Shown: positions 44,876 through 53,117 of the stretch, piece by piece
Layout: each line of letters opens with the position of its first letter
Position numbering within the stretch: position 1 is the stretch's first letter
From: Planctomycetota bacterium
Lineage (GTDB): Bacteria > Planctomycetota > GCA-2746535
Length of the DNA stretch: 64,000 nucleotides
Assembly: GCA_002746535.1 (NCBI GenBank)
Contig: NVWA01000010.1
Span: 62,001 to 126,000, forward strand
Direction of reading: 5' to 3'
Notes under the pieces: model-generated
Database searches by the model: none
What the model saw: the letters and a program-made list of their open reading frames with translations, nothing else
What the model was told of the DNA's origin: nothing
Made by a program: the position numbers and the translations under genes

Positions 44876-44904
44876 TTGATCCACCTTAAATTAAGAGATA
44901 TAAT
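44876..44904 (+). promoter_or_regulatory. Candidate sigma-70 promoter of the RsbU operon
   Basis: TTGATC at 44,876-44,881 and TATAAT at 44,899-44,904, spaced by 17 nt. Just downstream is a short inverted repeat (ATTGGG-TAATT-CCCAAT, 44,923-44,939) that could be an operator. Confidence 0.55.
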
Positions 44905-45026
44905 TATATTTCGCGATTAAATATTGGGTAATTCCCAATTAAAATCGTATATTTACGTCAATAAAGGTAAAACTCAGGCAAGTACTTTTCGAATGTAATA
45001 CGACGCTTAATTGGTAATTTTTATTT

Positions 45027-46772
45027 ATGAAAAAAAATGATAAAGCTTCTCGTGGTGGTGCCAGAGGACGAAGTAAAATTAAAAAAGATAATTCTTCTGA
45101 CGAATTTAGTAGGTCTCGCAGTCGATTAAAAGCGGTCTCTCCAAGTGATCTTAACAAAAAAAATTCTGATAGAATGAATTCGACTACAGTTCGAAAACCG
45201 CGTTCTCATACCGACATTAGAGGGTATAGCATTGGACTGAAAATGTCCATCATTTTTGGTTTTCTAGTAGCCGTTATGGTCTTTATTAGTTTATTGGTTT
45301 TGAGCTCCATTGTTGAAAGTAGTCTAGAGGATGAAATAAAAGCTTCCGGGGTAAAAAGTACCGTTTTTTTATCTGAAACAACAAGAATTATGAATGAAGT
45401 TTATCTGTCTAATAGTTCTGAGGAAGGGATTAATCACGATCCAAATGCAAATAGAAATATGCAGATTTTTTATGAAAGTGTTGGTGAAAGCATTAACACA
45501 TCTAAGGTCGGCATATTGTGTGCAGCGGTATATTTATACGCTAAAGATAAGCAAAGTCCATATATGAGTAGCTTCAAGCAATATTCAATTGAGACCGTCA
45601 GCCCTGTTGTTGAAGTTGTAGGAGGTGTTAAGGTAGAGAGAAAAATATTTAAAATTATTGAAAAGGGAGACATAAAAATTCCTTGTTTTAAATTTGAAAA
45701 AACGGTAATCGATCCTAAAACCAAAGCAGAAATTGGCAAAGCAGTTGTTTATATCTCCATGTCTAAAGTAAAAGAGGTAACCTCAAAAGTTCGTGGTATC
45801 ACCTATGTCGTCGCCTTTATTGGTGCTGCAATTGGGTTATTAGTTGCATACATGTTTTCCCAAACATTGTCAAAACCAATATTATTGCTACTTAGAGATA
45901 TTCAAATCGTTTCAGGCGGTGATTTTGAGCATAGAACCAAAGCATCATCTAAAGACGAAATAGGCACATTGGCAAAAGCCTTTGACCGAATGACTGAGAA
46001 CCTTAGGTACCAACAAGAGCTTGAAGTAGAAAGTGAGCGACGAATGGTGGAGTTGTCACATGCTAAAGAAATTCAGCAAAGATTACTTCCAAGAAGAATC
46101 CCTAATTTAAGAGGCATTGATCTGCATTTTTATTATCAAGCAGCCAAAGATGTAAGTGGTGATTATTATGATGTCATGCCGGTTAATGAAGATCATGTAG
46201 CATTTTTAGTTGCGGATGTTTCAGGCAAAGGTATACCAGGTTCGATGGTCATGACTGAGATTCGAACAATCCTTCAAATTATTAGAACAAGTTCTTTATC
46301 AACAAAAAAAATTATGAGTCGTGCTAATAGATTAATTGCCAGTGATATCAAGCCCGGTATGTTTGTAACCATGATGTATTGTATTTTGAATTTAAAAAAT
46401 AACGTCATGCTGGTTTCTAGCGCTGGACATAACCCGCTCTTGATCCAAAGAGCAACCGGTGAATATATTAGTTTAAATCCAAAAGGAATTGCATTAGGTT
46501 TTGATAAAGGACCGATTTTTGATAGAGTAATTGCCGAGCAAAAGATACAATTATACAAAGGCGACAGGATTGTGCTTTATACTGACGGTATTGTGGAGGC
46601 AATGAGTCCTGAACGAGAAGAGTACGGTGACGATCGCATGGATGAGTTCGTGAAGCGTTACGCTAAAATATCTTCGAAAGATTTTGTGGATAAGTTAATG
46701 GACGAATTAAAAGATCATCAAGATGTGGCTGAACAGCATGATGATATAACCATTTTAACATTTAAGGTATAA
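45027..46772 (+). CDS. RsbU/SpoIIE-type PP2C phosphatase with HAMP and sensor domain
   Basis: A 581-residue membrane protein. The first about 65 residues are basic and disordered. TM1 lies at about 73-96, an extracytoplasmic sensor of about 150 residues follows, then TM2 (about 256-277), HAMP (about 278-330), a coiled coil with the usual AKEIQQRLLP signature, and a PP2C domain (about 365-581) with ASP motifs DVSGKGIPG, GHNP and the C-terminal HDDITIL. It should dephosphorylate an anti-anti-sigma protein. It is the first gene of a three-gene operon with an RsbW-like kinase and an STAS protein, the classic partner-switching set. Confidence 0.93.
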   Translation: MKKNDKASRGGARGRSKIKKDNSSDEFSRSRSRLKAVSPSDLNKKNSDRMNSTTVRKPRSHTDIRGYSIGLKMSIIFGFLVAVMVFISLLVLSSIVESSLEDEIKASGVKSTVFLSETTRIMNEVYLSNSSEEGINHDPNANRNMQIFYESVGESINTSKVGILCAAVYLYAKDKQSPYMSSFKQYSIETVSPVVEVVGGVKVERKIFKIIEKGDIKIPCFKFEKTVIDPKTKAEIGKAVVYISMSKVKEVTSKVRGITYVVAFIGAAIGLLVAYMFSQTLSKPILLLLRDIQIVSGGDFEHRTKASSKDEIGTLAKAFDRMTENLRYQQELEVESERRMVELSHAKEIQQRLLPRRIPNLRGIDLHFYYQAAKDVSGDYYDVMPVNEDHVAFLVADVSGKGIPGSMVMTEIRTILQIIRTSSLSTKKIMSRANRLIASDIKPGMFVTMMYCILNLKNNVMLVSSAGHNPLLIQRATGEYISLNPKGIALGFDKGPIFDRVIAEQKIQLYKGDRIVLYTDGIVEAMSPEREEYGDDRMDEFVKRYAKISSKDFVDKLMDELKDHQDVAEQHDDITILTFKV

Positions 46773-46778
46773 GCGCCG

Positions 46779-47213
46779 ATGGACTCTAAGTTTATGAAAG
46801 AGATGGTCGTACCTAATGACACCCGTTATTTAAATGATGTGCGCGAAATGGTCTCAAGCGTTCTAAAGAGCTCGTCTCTCGAAGAGAAAGTTTCTAACAT
46901 GATTATATTAGCTGTCGATGAAGCAATTGCTAATATCATGGAGCACGCTACCGCCAATCAAATTGAATCTGATATTAAAATAGAATTAGCCGTAAAAGCT
47001 GATGATGAAAAGCTTGTTGTTATGATTAGAGATTCTGGAAAGAGATTTGATCCAACAGGAATGGATGAAGTCGACATGAAAAAACATTTGCAATCCGGTA
47101 AAAAACATGGGTTAGGAATTTTTTTAATCAGGCAGATAATGGATGAGGTGATTTATACCTACAAGAAAGATTGCACAAACGAACTTTGTATGATAAAATA
47201 TATAAACAATTAA
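46779..47213 (+). CDS. RsbW-like anti-sigma ATPase
   Basis: A 144-residue HATPase_c_2 protein: ILAVDEAIANIMEHA is the N box, IRDSGKRFDP is the G1 box, and GKKHGLGIFLIRQIMDEV is the G2 box and helix. In partner switching it binds and blocks a sigma factor or effector and phosphorylates the STAS protein. It lies 6 nt after the phosphatase and 15 nt before the STAS gene. No sigma factor gene is in the window, so its target lies elsewhere or is not a sigma factor. Confidence 0.9.
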   Translation: MDSKFMKEMVVPNDTRYLNDVREMVSSVLKSSSLEEKVSNMIILAVDEAIANIMEHATANQIESDIKIELAVKADDEKLVVMIRDSGKRFDPTGMDEVDMKKHLQSGKKHGLGIFLIRQIMDEVIYTYKKDCTNELCMIKYINN

Positions 47214-47228
47214 CAGGGATTTAATAAA

Positions 47229-47576
47229 ATGAGTAATTTCTCAATTAATGTACAGCAATTAGAGGGCAATATCAGCAAAATTGATATTGGTGGCTATTTG
47301 GATGCACATACTTTTGATGAGTTTGAAAGCACGTTAATTGACCTTTTTGACGAAGGTGAATATAAAATCATTGTCGACATGTCAGAAGTGCCTTATATAA
47401 GTAGTGCGGGGGCAGGCGTTTTTATATGGGCTCACAGTCAAGCAAATAATAACGACGGTGATATTGTTATTATGAAGCCATCTGCAAATGTTTCTGAAGT
47501 TCTAGAGTTGCTAGGGTTAGACCAAGTTTTTAAAATTGTCAGTAACCTTGAAGCTGGTCTGAAAACCTTTGCGTAG
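47229..47576 (+). CDS. STAS-domain anti-anti-sigma factor
   Basis: A 115-residue STAS protein of normal length. The phospho-acceptor Ser is in YISSAGAGVF, near residue 59, and the following KPSANV.EVLELLGLD helix is typical. It is the substrate of the RsbW-like ATPase and the RsbU-like phosphatase upstream in the same operon. When unphosphorylated it should sequester the ATPase. Confidence 0.92.
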   Translation: MSNFSINVQQLEGNISKIDIGGYLDAHTFDEFESTLIDLFDEGEYKIIVDMSEVPYISSAGAGVFIWAHSQANNNDGDIVIMKPSANVSEVLELLGLDQVFKIVSNLEAGLKTFA

Positions 47577-47618
47577 TAGCGCTTGATTCTCTACATTTTT
47601 GTATAGAGATTTAAAATT

Positions 47619-48449
47619 ATGAATGATCAGATTTCCAGTTGGAGTCTAATAAAGGTATTTTATCAATCTTTTACCTACTTCAAATTATTAGAATTTCATT
47701 ACCAAGAAAAAGTAAGTTTTGTTTCATTGGAAGATTTAGAAAATAATAAATTTCCAGTGGAAGAATTTTTAAAATTACTTGATACAAACAAACTTTCTTA
47801 CCTGCGAGATAAATATTTAGAGCGATTGCGAACTTTAGCACATAATGAGTTCCCTAGAAGAAAAAAAGTAGAACGGTTTGATATTTTTATTAGTGAAATC
47901 TTTCATGAAGTCTCTATTTTAAAAGAACAAAAATTTATTTTAGATTATTATTATCAAAGAAAAGATGATGTCTCCTCAGAAGAATTAAGTAAGATTTTGT
48001 GCGATACCTATGGCCTTTTCCAAACTAAAATGATTCAGATTAAAAAATTATTTAAAAATGCAAAGAATAGATTAGAGAAAATTTTATTCATCTACAATAA
48101 AAATGATTTTATTTTAAGGTCTCTTTATTTAGAGGCCAATGATTTGTGTAGTGACTTTTATCAGCATCCTTATCTAGATGTTTTGAAATCTATGTTCCCT
48201 GAAGGGGGTGTCGGTCATGGGTTAGTTTCAACTAGTTGTAGTTTTTGCATGGGAGGATTTTATTCTCATGCTAAAGATGTAATTAAATTAATTGAAAAGG
48301 AAGATCTAGAAAAAGTAACTAAAGAAATATTTCAATTGTATGAAAAAATTATTGAATTTTTAGAATGCAATGAAGATGCTAAGGACATTGGCGAAGTACA
48401 TCAAAAATTTGTCAAAGATATAAGTCCTGAAATTGGAGTTTTAGGTTAG
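47619..48449 (+). CDS. Unknown 276-residue helical protein
   Basis: Mostly alpha-helical and rich in Lys, Glu, Phe and Tyr, with no signal peptide or membrane segment. The one striking part is a short Cys motif (STSCSFCMGGFYSH, around residues 206-219) in an otherwise Cys-poor protein, which could bind a metal. I do not recognise the family. It lies 42 nt after the STAS gene and 6 nt before pheA, so it may be part of either transcript. Confidence 0.5.
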   Translation: MNDQISSWSLIKVFYQSFTYFKLLEFHYQEKVSFVSLEDLENNKFPVEEFLKLLDTNKLSYLRDKYLERLRTLAHNEFPRRKKVERFDIFISEIFHEVSILKEQKFILDYYYQRKDDVSSEELSKILCDTYGLFQTKMIQIKKLFKNAKNRLEKILFIYNKNDFILRSLYLEANDLCSDFYQHPYLDVLKSMFPEGGVGHGLVSTSCSFCMGGFYSHAKDVIKLIEKEDLEKVTKEIFQLYEKIIEFLECNEDAKDIGEVHQKFVKDISPEIGVLG

Positions 48450-48455
48450 GGGAAC

Positions 48456-49619
48456 ATGACTAAAGAAGTGAATAAGCTTTTAAATACTGCTAGAAAAGAA
48501 ATCAATAAACTCGACGATCAATTAATCGAATTGCTCTCAAAGCGATCTAAAGTCGTTATTGATGTTACTATGGCTAAAAAGAAAAATGGGACAGAAATTT
48601 TTGCACCAGAAAGAGAACTAGATTTATTGAGTAGGTTGGAAGCTTTAGGGATTAAAAAAGGTCTTGATTTAAAAATGATTCAAGAAGTCTATCGTGCTAT
48701 TATTGAAGGCAGTAAAAGAGATCAAGCCAAGATAATGAAAAACTTGGTTAAAATAGGATATCAGTCACCGAGAGGCTCCTTTAGTGAAATCGCCGCTGAC
48801 TTACAATCAGTAGATAAGCACTTGCAACCTGTTAGTGTGCCTTATGAAGGTGTTAAAGAAATATTTGAAGCCGTCATTGATGGTAAGCTCGATTTTGGAA
48901 TCGTGCCCTATCAAAGTTCATTTGAAATAGGTGTCGATCTGACAGTTGATTTGCTTTTAAATTCGGATGTTAATATTGTTGGCGATGTTTTATTGCCACT
49001 TGATATTGCCATTATTTCCCCGAGAGAAAATTTAAAATTAGAAAAAGTTGAAAAAGTTTATGGTACGACATGGTTGTTTACGCGACTTGAAAAATTAATT
49101 AATAAGCATTTGCCTAAAGCACAAAAATGCGAAATATATTCTAATTCTTTTTATTTAGATGCAATTCAAGATATAGATTATCGTTCCGTTGCTCTTGGCT
49201 CGCCTTCTTTCGCAAAAAAAAATAGATTGAAAATAATAAAAAAATGGACGGCTAACCAAACGGGCTTAGAGTCTAGATATGCAGTGATTGGGAACCACAG
49301 TCCTGCTAAAAGTGGTTGTGATATGACAACCTTAGCCATCGAATTGCCTAATGAAAATGGGTGTTTGCATCGGTTTACGGGTCTGTTTGCAAAAGCAAAT
49401 ATTAGTGTGCTTAATATAAATTTAATTTATTTAAGAAGAAAATATTGTGAACATGTTTTCATTGTAGATATCTTAGGTCATATAGAAGAAAAACCAATTA
49501 AAGCAATTATGAAAAAAATTGATAAAATGGCCCTTTCTGTGAAAGTTCTAGGTAGCTATGCCTTTCATGAAGGGTCAAATAAAAGACCTGCGAAATTAAA
49601 TGTGTTTAAGGATTCTTGA
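48456..49619 (+). CDS. pheA: Bifunctional chorismate mutase / prephenate dehydratase (P-protein)
   Basis: A 387-residue enzyme of phenylalanine synthesis. Residues about 1-90 are an AroQ chorismate mutase (DDQLIELLSKRSKVV, APERE). Residues about 103-280 are prephenate dehydratase (GYQSPRGSFSE). Residues about 295-370 form an ACT domain for feedback by Phe (NENGCLHRFTGLFAKANISV). The catalytic TRF motif of the dehydratase reads SRY here (ESRYAVIG), a conservative change. It lies 6 nt after the unknown gene and overlaps or abuts the next small gene. Confidence 0.9.
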   Translation: MTKEVNKLLNTARKEINKLDDQLIELLSKRSKVVIDVTMAKKKNGTEIFAPERELDLLSRLEALGIKKGLDLKMIQEVYRAIIEGSKRDQAKIMKNLVKIGYQSPRGSFSEIAADLQSVDKHLQPVSVPYEGVKEIFEAVIDGKLDFGIVPYQSSFEIGVDLTVDLLLNSDVNIVGDVLLPLDIAIISPRENLKLEKVEKVYGTTWLFTRLEKLINKHLPKAQKCEIYSNSFYLDAIQDIDYRSVALGSPSFAKKNRLKIIKKWTANQTGLESRYAVIGNHSPAKSGCDMTTLAIELPNENGCLHRFTGLFAKANISVLNINLIYLRRKYCEHVFIVDILGHIEEKPIKAIMKKIDKMALSVKVLGSYAFHEGSNKRPAKLNVFKDS

Positions 49620-49621
49620 AA

Positions 49622-49945
49622 ATGGCAAAAAAGTTTTCTCCTGAAGAAAGACTGCGTTACATTAACGATAAATTAATTCAGATTAATACTGCTCCCGATA
49701 TCCTTGCGACAACATGTCATCTTACATTAGAAGAAGTTAATAAATATCTAGTTGGTACCATTGAGATTGACAATAAGGCTTGGATCCAATTAGGTATTGG
49801 ACTAGGCAAATTAGCAAAAGAAAAAGGTATACCAGGTGGCAAAGAACTTGCACAAAAATCAGGCTCCGTAAGAAAACGACATAGTCAAACTTCGATAATG
49901 AGGCAAGTAGAAAAGTTGGACTTTTTTGATGGCGAAGAAAAATAA
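49622..49945 (+). CDS. Small unknown protein, possibly HTH-like
   Basis: A 107-residue basic protein. I used ATG 49,622 (AAGGA lies upstream); a TTG at 49,616 would overlap the pheA stop. It has a helical pattern (LATTCHLTLEEVNKYLVG, then WIQLGIGLGKLAKEKG) that recalls a xenobiotic-response-type helix-turn-helix, but the match is weak. It follows pheA directly and is probably co-transcribed. No Cys motif, membrane segment or known signature was found. Confidence 0.5.
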   Translation: MAKKFSPEERLRYINDKLIQINTAPDILATTCHLTLEEVNKYLVGTIEIDNKAWIQLGIGLGKLAKEKGIPGGKELAQKSGSVRKRHSQTSIMRQVEKLDFFDGEEK

Positions 49946-50335
49946 CACCTACTAATGTTCCGTGTTCATTATTGAACGGCAAGCGGCTAATTTTTTAATC
50001 ATCAACTTAAGCGAATTCGAAATTATTTTAAATTTTTATATTATATTTTTTACCCGAAACCCACCTTTTTTAATACATTTATAAAAAGAACTTAATTTAT
50101 CTTTAGCATGAATAAATTGGATAGTGTGTAAATATTATTTAATCACCACTAAATATAGTTATACCAAAATTGAATGTGATTATTAATCACTTTTGAGTGT
50201 GCGAAAATTAGGCGCTTGTGCTAGATTACCCATTATAGGCTCCAGTTTTCATATTATTGACGGTGTATCTTTAAACATTATAATAGAAGGATTATCTTTT
50301 CAAATTGAAAACCATCAAAAGGAGCTCAAGTAGCT
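49946..50335. other. Intergenic region upstream of the FHA gene
   Basis: 390 nt of very AT-rich DNA. Near the left end a weak imperfect hairpin (CCG...GTTCA/TGAAC...GG at about 49,960-49,979) may end the pheA transcript. The right end carries the promoter at 50,257-50,284 and AGGAG before the gene. Nothing else was recognised. Confidence 0.5.
50257..50284 (+). promoter_or_regulatory. Candidate sigma-70 promoter of the FHA gene
   Basis: TTGACG at 50,257-50,262 and a perfect TATAAT at 50,279-50,284, with 16 nt between, about 50 nt before the ATG at 50,336. Confidence 0.6.
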
Positions 50336-51787
50336 ATGCCTCAATTAAGAGTAAAAAGTGGAAATGACAAAAATAGAACTTTCATAATATCTGAAAATAA
50401 CATGACTCTTGGTCGTGATGGAACCGCGGGAATACAATTAAAAGATGCCGGTTGTAGTCGTGAGCATTCTGAAGTTTTTAAAATAGGTGAAATGTATTTC
50501 ATTAGAGATTTGGGTAGCCGAAATGGAACTTTTGTTAATGACGAAGAAATAACAGAAGAATTATTGCGTGAAGGAGATCGAATTCATTTAGGCAATACTG
50601 TCCTTGTATTTGAAAGTGGCGTGAAATCGGCGAATGACAATAGCGAATTAGAATTCAATAATGAAGTTGACCTCTCCACAACCATGGAGCTTAAAATAAA
50701 TACGGAAGGTGAGCTGGAAGGCTTGGTGGATGTTGAAGCGGCTCAGCAATTACAAATTATTTATAAATTGGGCAAACTTATTACAAGCGTTAAGCCAAAT
50801 AAATTATTAAACGAAATTTTAAATTTAGTGGCAAATGTAATTCCTGCTGAAAATGTTTATATTTTTATCAAAGATAAAACGGGAAAATTAGTACCGAGGG
50901 CTAGAAAAGAAAAAGAGCCAAGAAAACAAAAATCAATTAGTCGAACAATTATAAAAAGAGCCATTTCTGAAAACAGAGCAATTTTAACTTCTGATGCAAT
51001 GAGTGATGCTAGATTTAATGGTCGCGATAGCATTATTTTGAATAAAATTCATAGTGTCCTGTGTGTGCCACTATTATCTATGAAGCATGTATCTGGAGTT
51101 TTATATTTTAGCTCTTCTGAAATAGAATTTTCATTTAAAGAGGAGCATCTGCAATTAGCAACATCTATGGCATTTCAAATTGGTATTGCTATCGAAACTC
51201 TAATGAATAGTGAAAAACAAAATCAGTTTTTTACAGACGTTATTAAAATGCTAATTAAAGCTAGTGAAATGAGAGATTCAAAAAGCAAAGGACATTCCGA
51301 AAGAGTTTATGGTTATAGCGTTGCTATAGCAAGACAATTGGAAGTTTCAGACGCTGACATGCACTCTTTAAAGTACGCCGCTCTTTTGCATGATGTCGGT
51401 AAAATTTCAATGCCAGATCTTGAAATTGAGCAAGAGAAAAAAAATAGAGAGTCTATTCAACATGCAGAAGTTATTCTTAAAGATATTAAGGAGCTTGAGT
51501 TTATTTTGCCAATAGTTAAAGCCGTCCATGAAAAATGGGATGGTAGTGGACCAAACTCAATGTCTGAAGAAGATATCCCATTATTATCTAGAATTATTTC
51601 GATTGCAAACAAGCTGGATCATTTATTAACATGGGGTGGTCTTGGCGGCGAAGGACTTTCTATTAAGGATGCGCTGATGTCTTTTAAAGACTTGAGTAAT
51701 ATCGAGTTTGATGGAAAAGTTGTTGATGCGTTGATAGTTTGCCATCGGGAAGGTCGTTTGTATGACGAAGCCCCACTGTCATTATAA
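50336..51787 (+). CDS. FHA-GAF-HD signalling protein with degenerate GYP motif
   Basis: A 483-residue cytoplasmic protein with AGGAG before the ATG. Order of domains: FHA (about 1-95, with TLGRDG, CSREHSEV and DLGSRNGTFVN, the phosphothreonine-binding motif), GAF (about 140-290, ending FQIGIAIETL), and an HD-type domain (about 300-480). The HD motif is intact (LLHDVGKISMP), but the GYP loop reads HEKWDGSGPNS, with GYP lost and the HH pair reduced. Cyclic di-GMP cleavage is therefore doubtful. The FHA domain could read phosphorylation by the Hanks-type kinase of this genome. It overlaps cmk by 26 nt. Confidence 0.9.
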   Translation: MPQLRVKSGNDKNRTFIISENNMTLGRDGTAGIQLKDAGCSREHSEVFKIGEMYFIRDLGSRNGTFVNDEEITEELLREGDRIHLGNTVLVFESGVKSANDNSELEFNNEVDLSTTMELKINTEGELEGLVDVEAAQQLQIIYKLGKLITSVKPNKLLNEILNLVANVIPAENVYIFIKDKTGKLVPRARKEKEPRKQKSISRTIIKRAISENRAILTSDAMSDARFNGRDSIILNKIHSVLCVPLLSMKHVSGVLYFSSSEIEFSFKEEHLQLATSMAFQIGIAIETLMNSEKQNQFFTDVIKMLIKASEMRDSKSKGHSERVYGYSVAIARQLEVSDADMHSLKYAALLHDVGKISMPDLEIEQEKKNRESIQHAEVILKDIKELEFILPIVKAVHEKWDGSGPNSMSEEDIPLLSRIISIANKLDHLLTWGGLGGEGLSIKDALMSFKDLSNIEFDGKVVDALIVCHREGRLYDEAPLSL

Positions 51788-52478
51788 CAGTGATGGAATC
51801 ATTGTTGCAATAGATGGGCCTGCTGGTGCCGGTAAAAGTACGATAGCTAAAGGCCTTGCCTTAGTTTTGAACTATTTATATGTCGACTCTGGTGCCATGT
51901 ATAGAGCTGTTGCGCTCTACTTTCTTGACAACAATATTGATATTGAAAATAATGCTGAGGTGAGATTAGCGCTCAAAAATATTTCAATCAGTTTTCACGA
52001 CGATCAGAATAACAGAATTGTTTTTTTAAATGGTGTTGATGTAACAGAGTTAATTCGTAAGCCACGCATCTACACAATCCTTTCTAAAATATCTGCATTA
52101 AAAGAAGTTCGAGATTCCTTGGTTGTTTTGCAAAGAGGTTTCTCGAAGAACTTTTCTTTGGTCATGGAGGGGCGAGATATTGGAACGATTGTTTTCCCAG
52201 AAGCTAACTATAAGTTTTTTTTAATCGCTGACCCGAGTGTTAGAGCAAGACGTCGGTACCTTGAGCTTAAGCATAATGGTGAAATGAATATTGATGAAGC
52301 CAAAATATTGGAAGAGATTAAAATGCGCGATCAAAAAGATTCAACTAGAGAGATAGCCCCCCTTAAAAAAGCCATTGATGCTATCGAAATCGATTCGAGT
52401 AAAATCAATGCTGAAGATGTTATGAAGAAAATGCTGACTCATTTAAATCCTGAAAAACAATTTCAAGGACAGCCTTAA
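51762..52478 (+). CDS. cmk: Cytidylate kinase
   Basis: A 238-residue enzyme, about the usual length, that phosphorylates CMP and dCMP. It has the P-loop (DGPAGAGKST), the CMP-binding DSGAMYRA motif and EGRDIGTIVFP. The start at 51,762 overlaps the upstream FHA gene by 26 nt. It is the only ATG in frame before the P-loop, so the overlap is likely real. The ribE gene starts on the next base after its stop. Confidence 0.95.
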   Translation: MTKPHCHYNSDGIIVAIDGPAGAGKSTIAKGLALVLNYLYVDSGAMYRAVALYFLDNNIDIENNAEVRLALKNISISFHDDQNNRIVFLNGVDVTELIRKPRIYTILSKISALKEVRDSLVVLQRGFSKNFSLVMEGRDIGTIVFPEANYKFFLIADPSVRARRRYLELKHNGEMNIDEAKILEEIKMRDQKDSTREIAPLKKAIDAIEIDSSKINAEDVMKKMLTHLNPEKQFQGQP

Positions 52479-53105
52479 ATGTTTACTGGAATTATTGGCA
52501 ATATTGGAGAAGTAATAAAAGTTGAAAAGAAAAATGATTGTAGTCGATTAAGAATAAAAATTTCATTGACCGACGATGTGAAACTGGGTGAAAGTATTGC
52601 ATTAAATGGAGCTTGCATGACTGTTAGTAGAATTGAAGCGACAGATACCTTTGACTTTGATATAAGTTTGGAATCCTTAAAAAGAACAAACTTAGGGTCT
52701 TTGCAAAAAGGGGACAAGGTAAATACTGAAAGAAGTTTGGTGGTCGGTGCTAGGGTAGATGGCCATTTTGTAACAGGGCATGTGGACAGCATTGGTGAGA
52801 TAGTAGATATAAAGAAAAGTGGAGATGATTGTCTTATATATATAAAGATCCCTACGGAATATGTAAATCAGGTTGTTTCAAAAGGCAGCATCACTGTGGA
52901 TGGAATTAGTTTAACAATAATAGACATTATTAACGATACCTTTAATGTCACAATAGTCCCTCATACTTTGAAACACACCACCCTGAATTTAAAATCTAAT
53001 GGGTCGAAGGTAAATATAGAAACGGACGTGCTGGCAAAGTATGTTCAAAAGAATGAAAACGTACAGGGTATATCAAAAGAATTTTTAACAGAAGCCGGTT
53101 TTTGA
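52479..53105 (+). CDS. ribE: Riboflavin synthase alpha chain
   Basis: A 208-residue enzyme made of two lumazine-binding repeats, each opening with a related motif: MFTGIIGNIGEV and, in the second half, FVTGHVDSIGEIV. The N-terminal MFTGI signature is the classic start of the trimeric enzyme, which converts two 6,7-dimethyl-8-ribityllumazine molecules into riboflavin. It starts 1 nt after cmk and ends 12 nt before the long repeat protein. No other rib gene and no FMN riboswitch is visible. Confidence 0.95.
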   Translation: MFTGIIGNIGEVIKVEKKNDCSRLRIKISLTDDVKLGESIALNGACMTVSRIEATDTFDFDISLESLKRTNLGSLQKGDKVNTERSLVVGARVDGHFVTGHVDSIGEIVDIKKSGDDCLIYIKIPTEYVNQVVSKGSITVDGISLTIIDIINDTFNVTIVPHTLKHTTLNLKSNGSKVNIETDVLAKYVQKNENVQGISKEFLTEAGF

Positions 53106-53117
53106 AGGAATAAAAAA

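Noticed and set aside
52300..52479. FMN riboswitch ahead of ribE
   Set aside because: ribE starts one base after the cmk stop, and the preceding DNA is coding; there is no room for the element.
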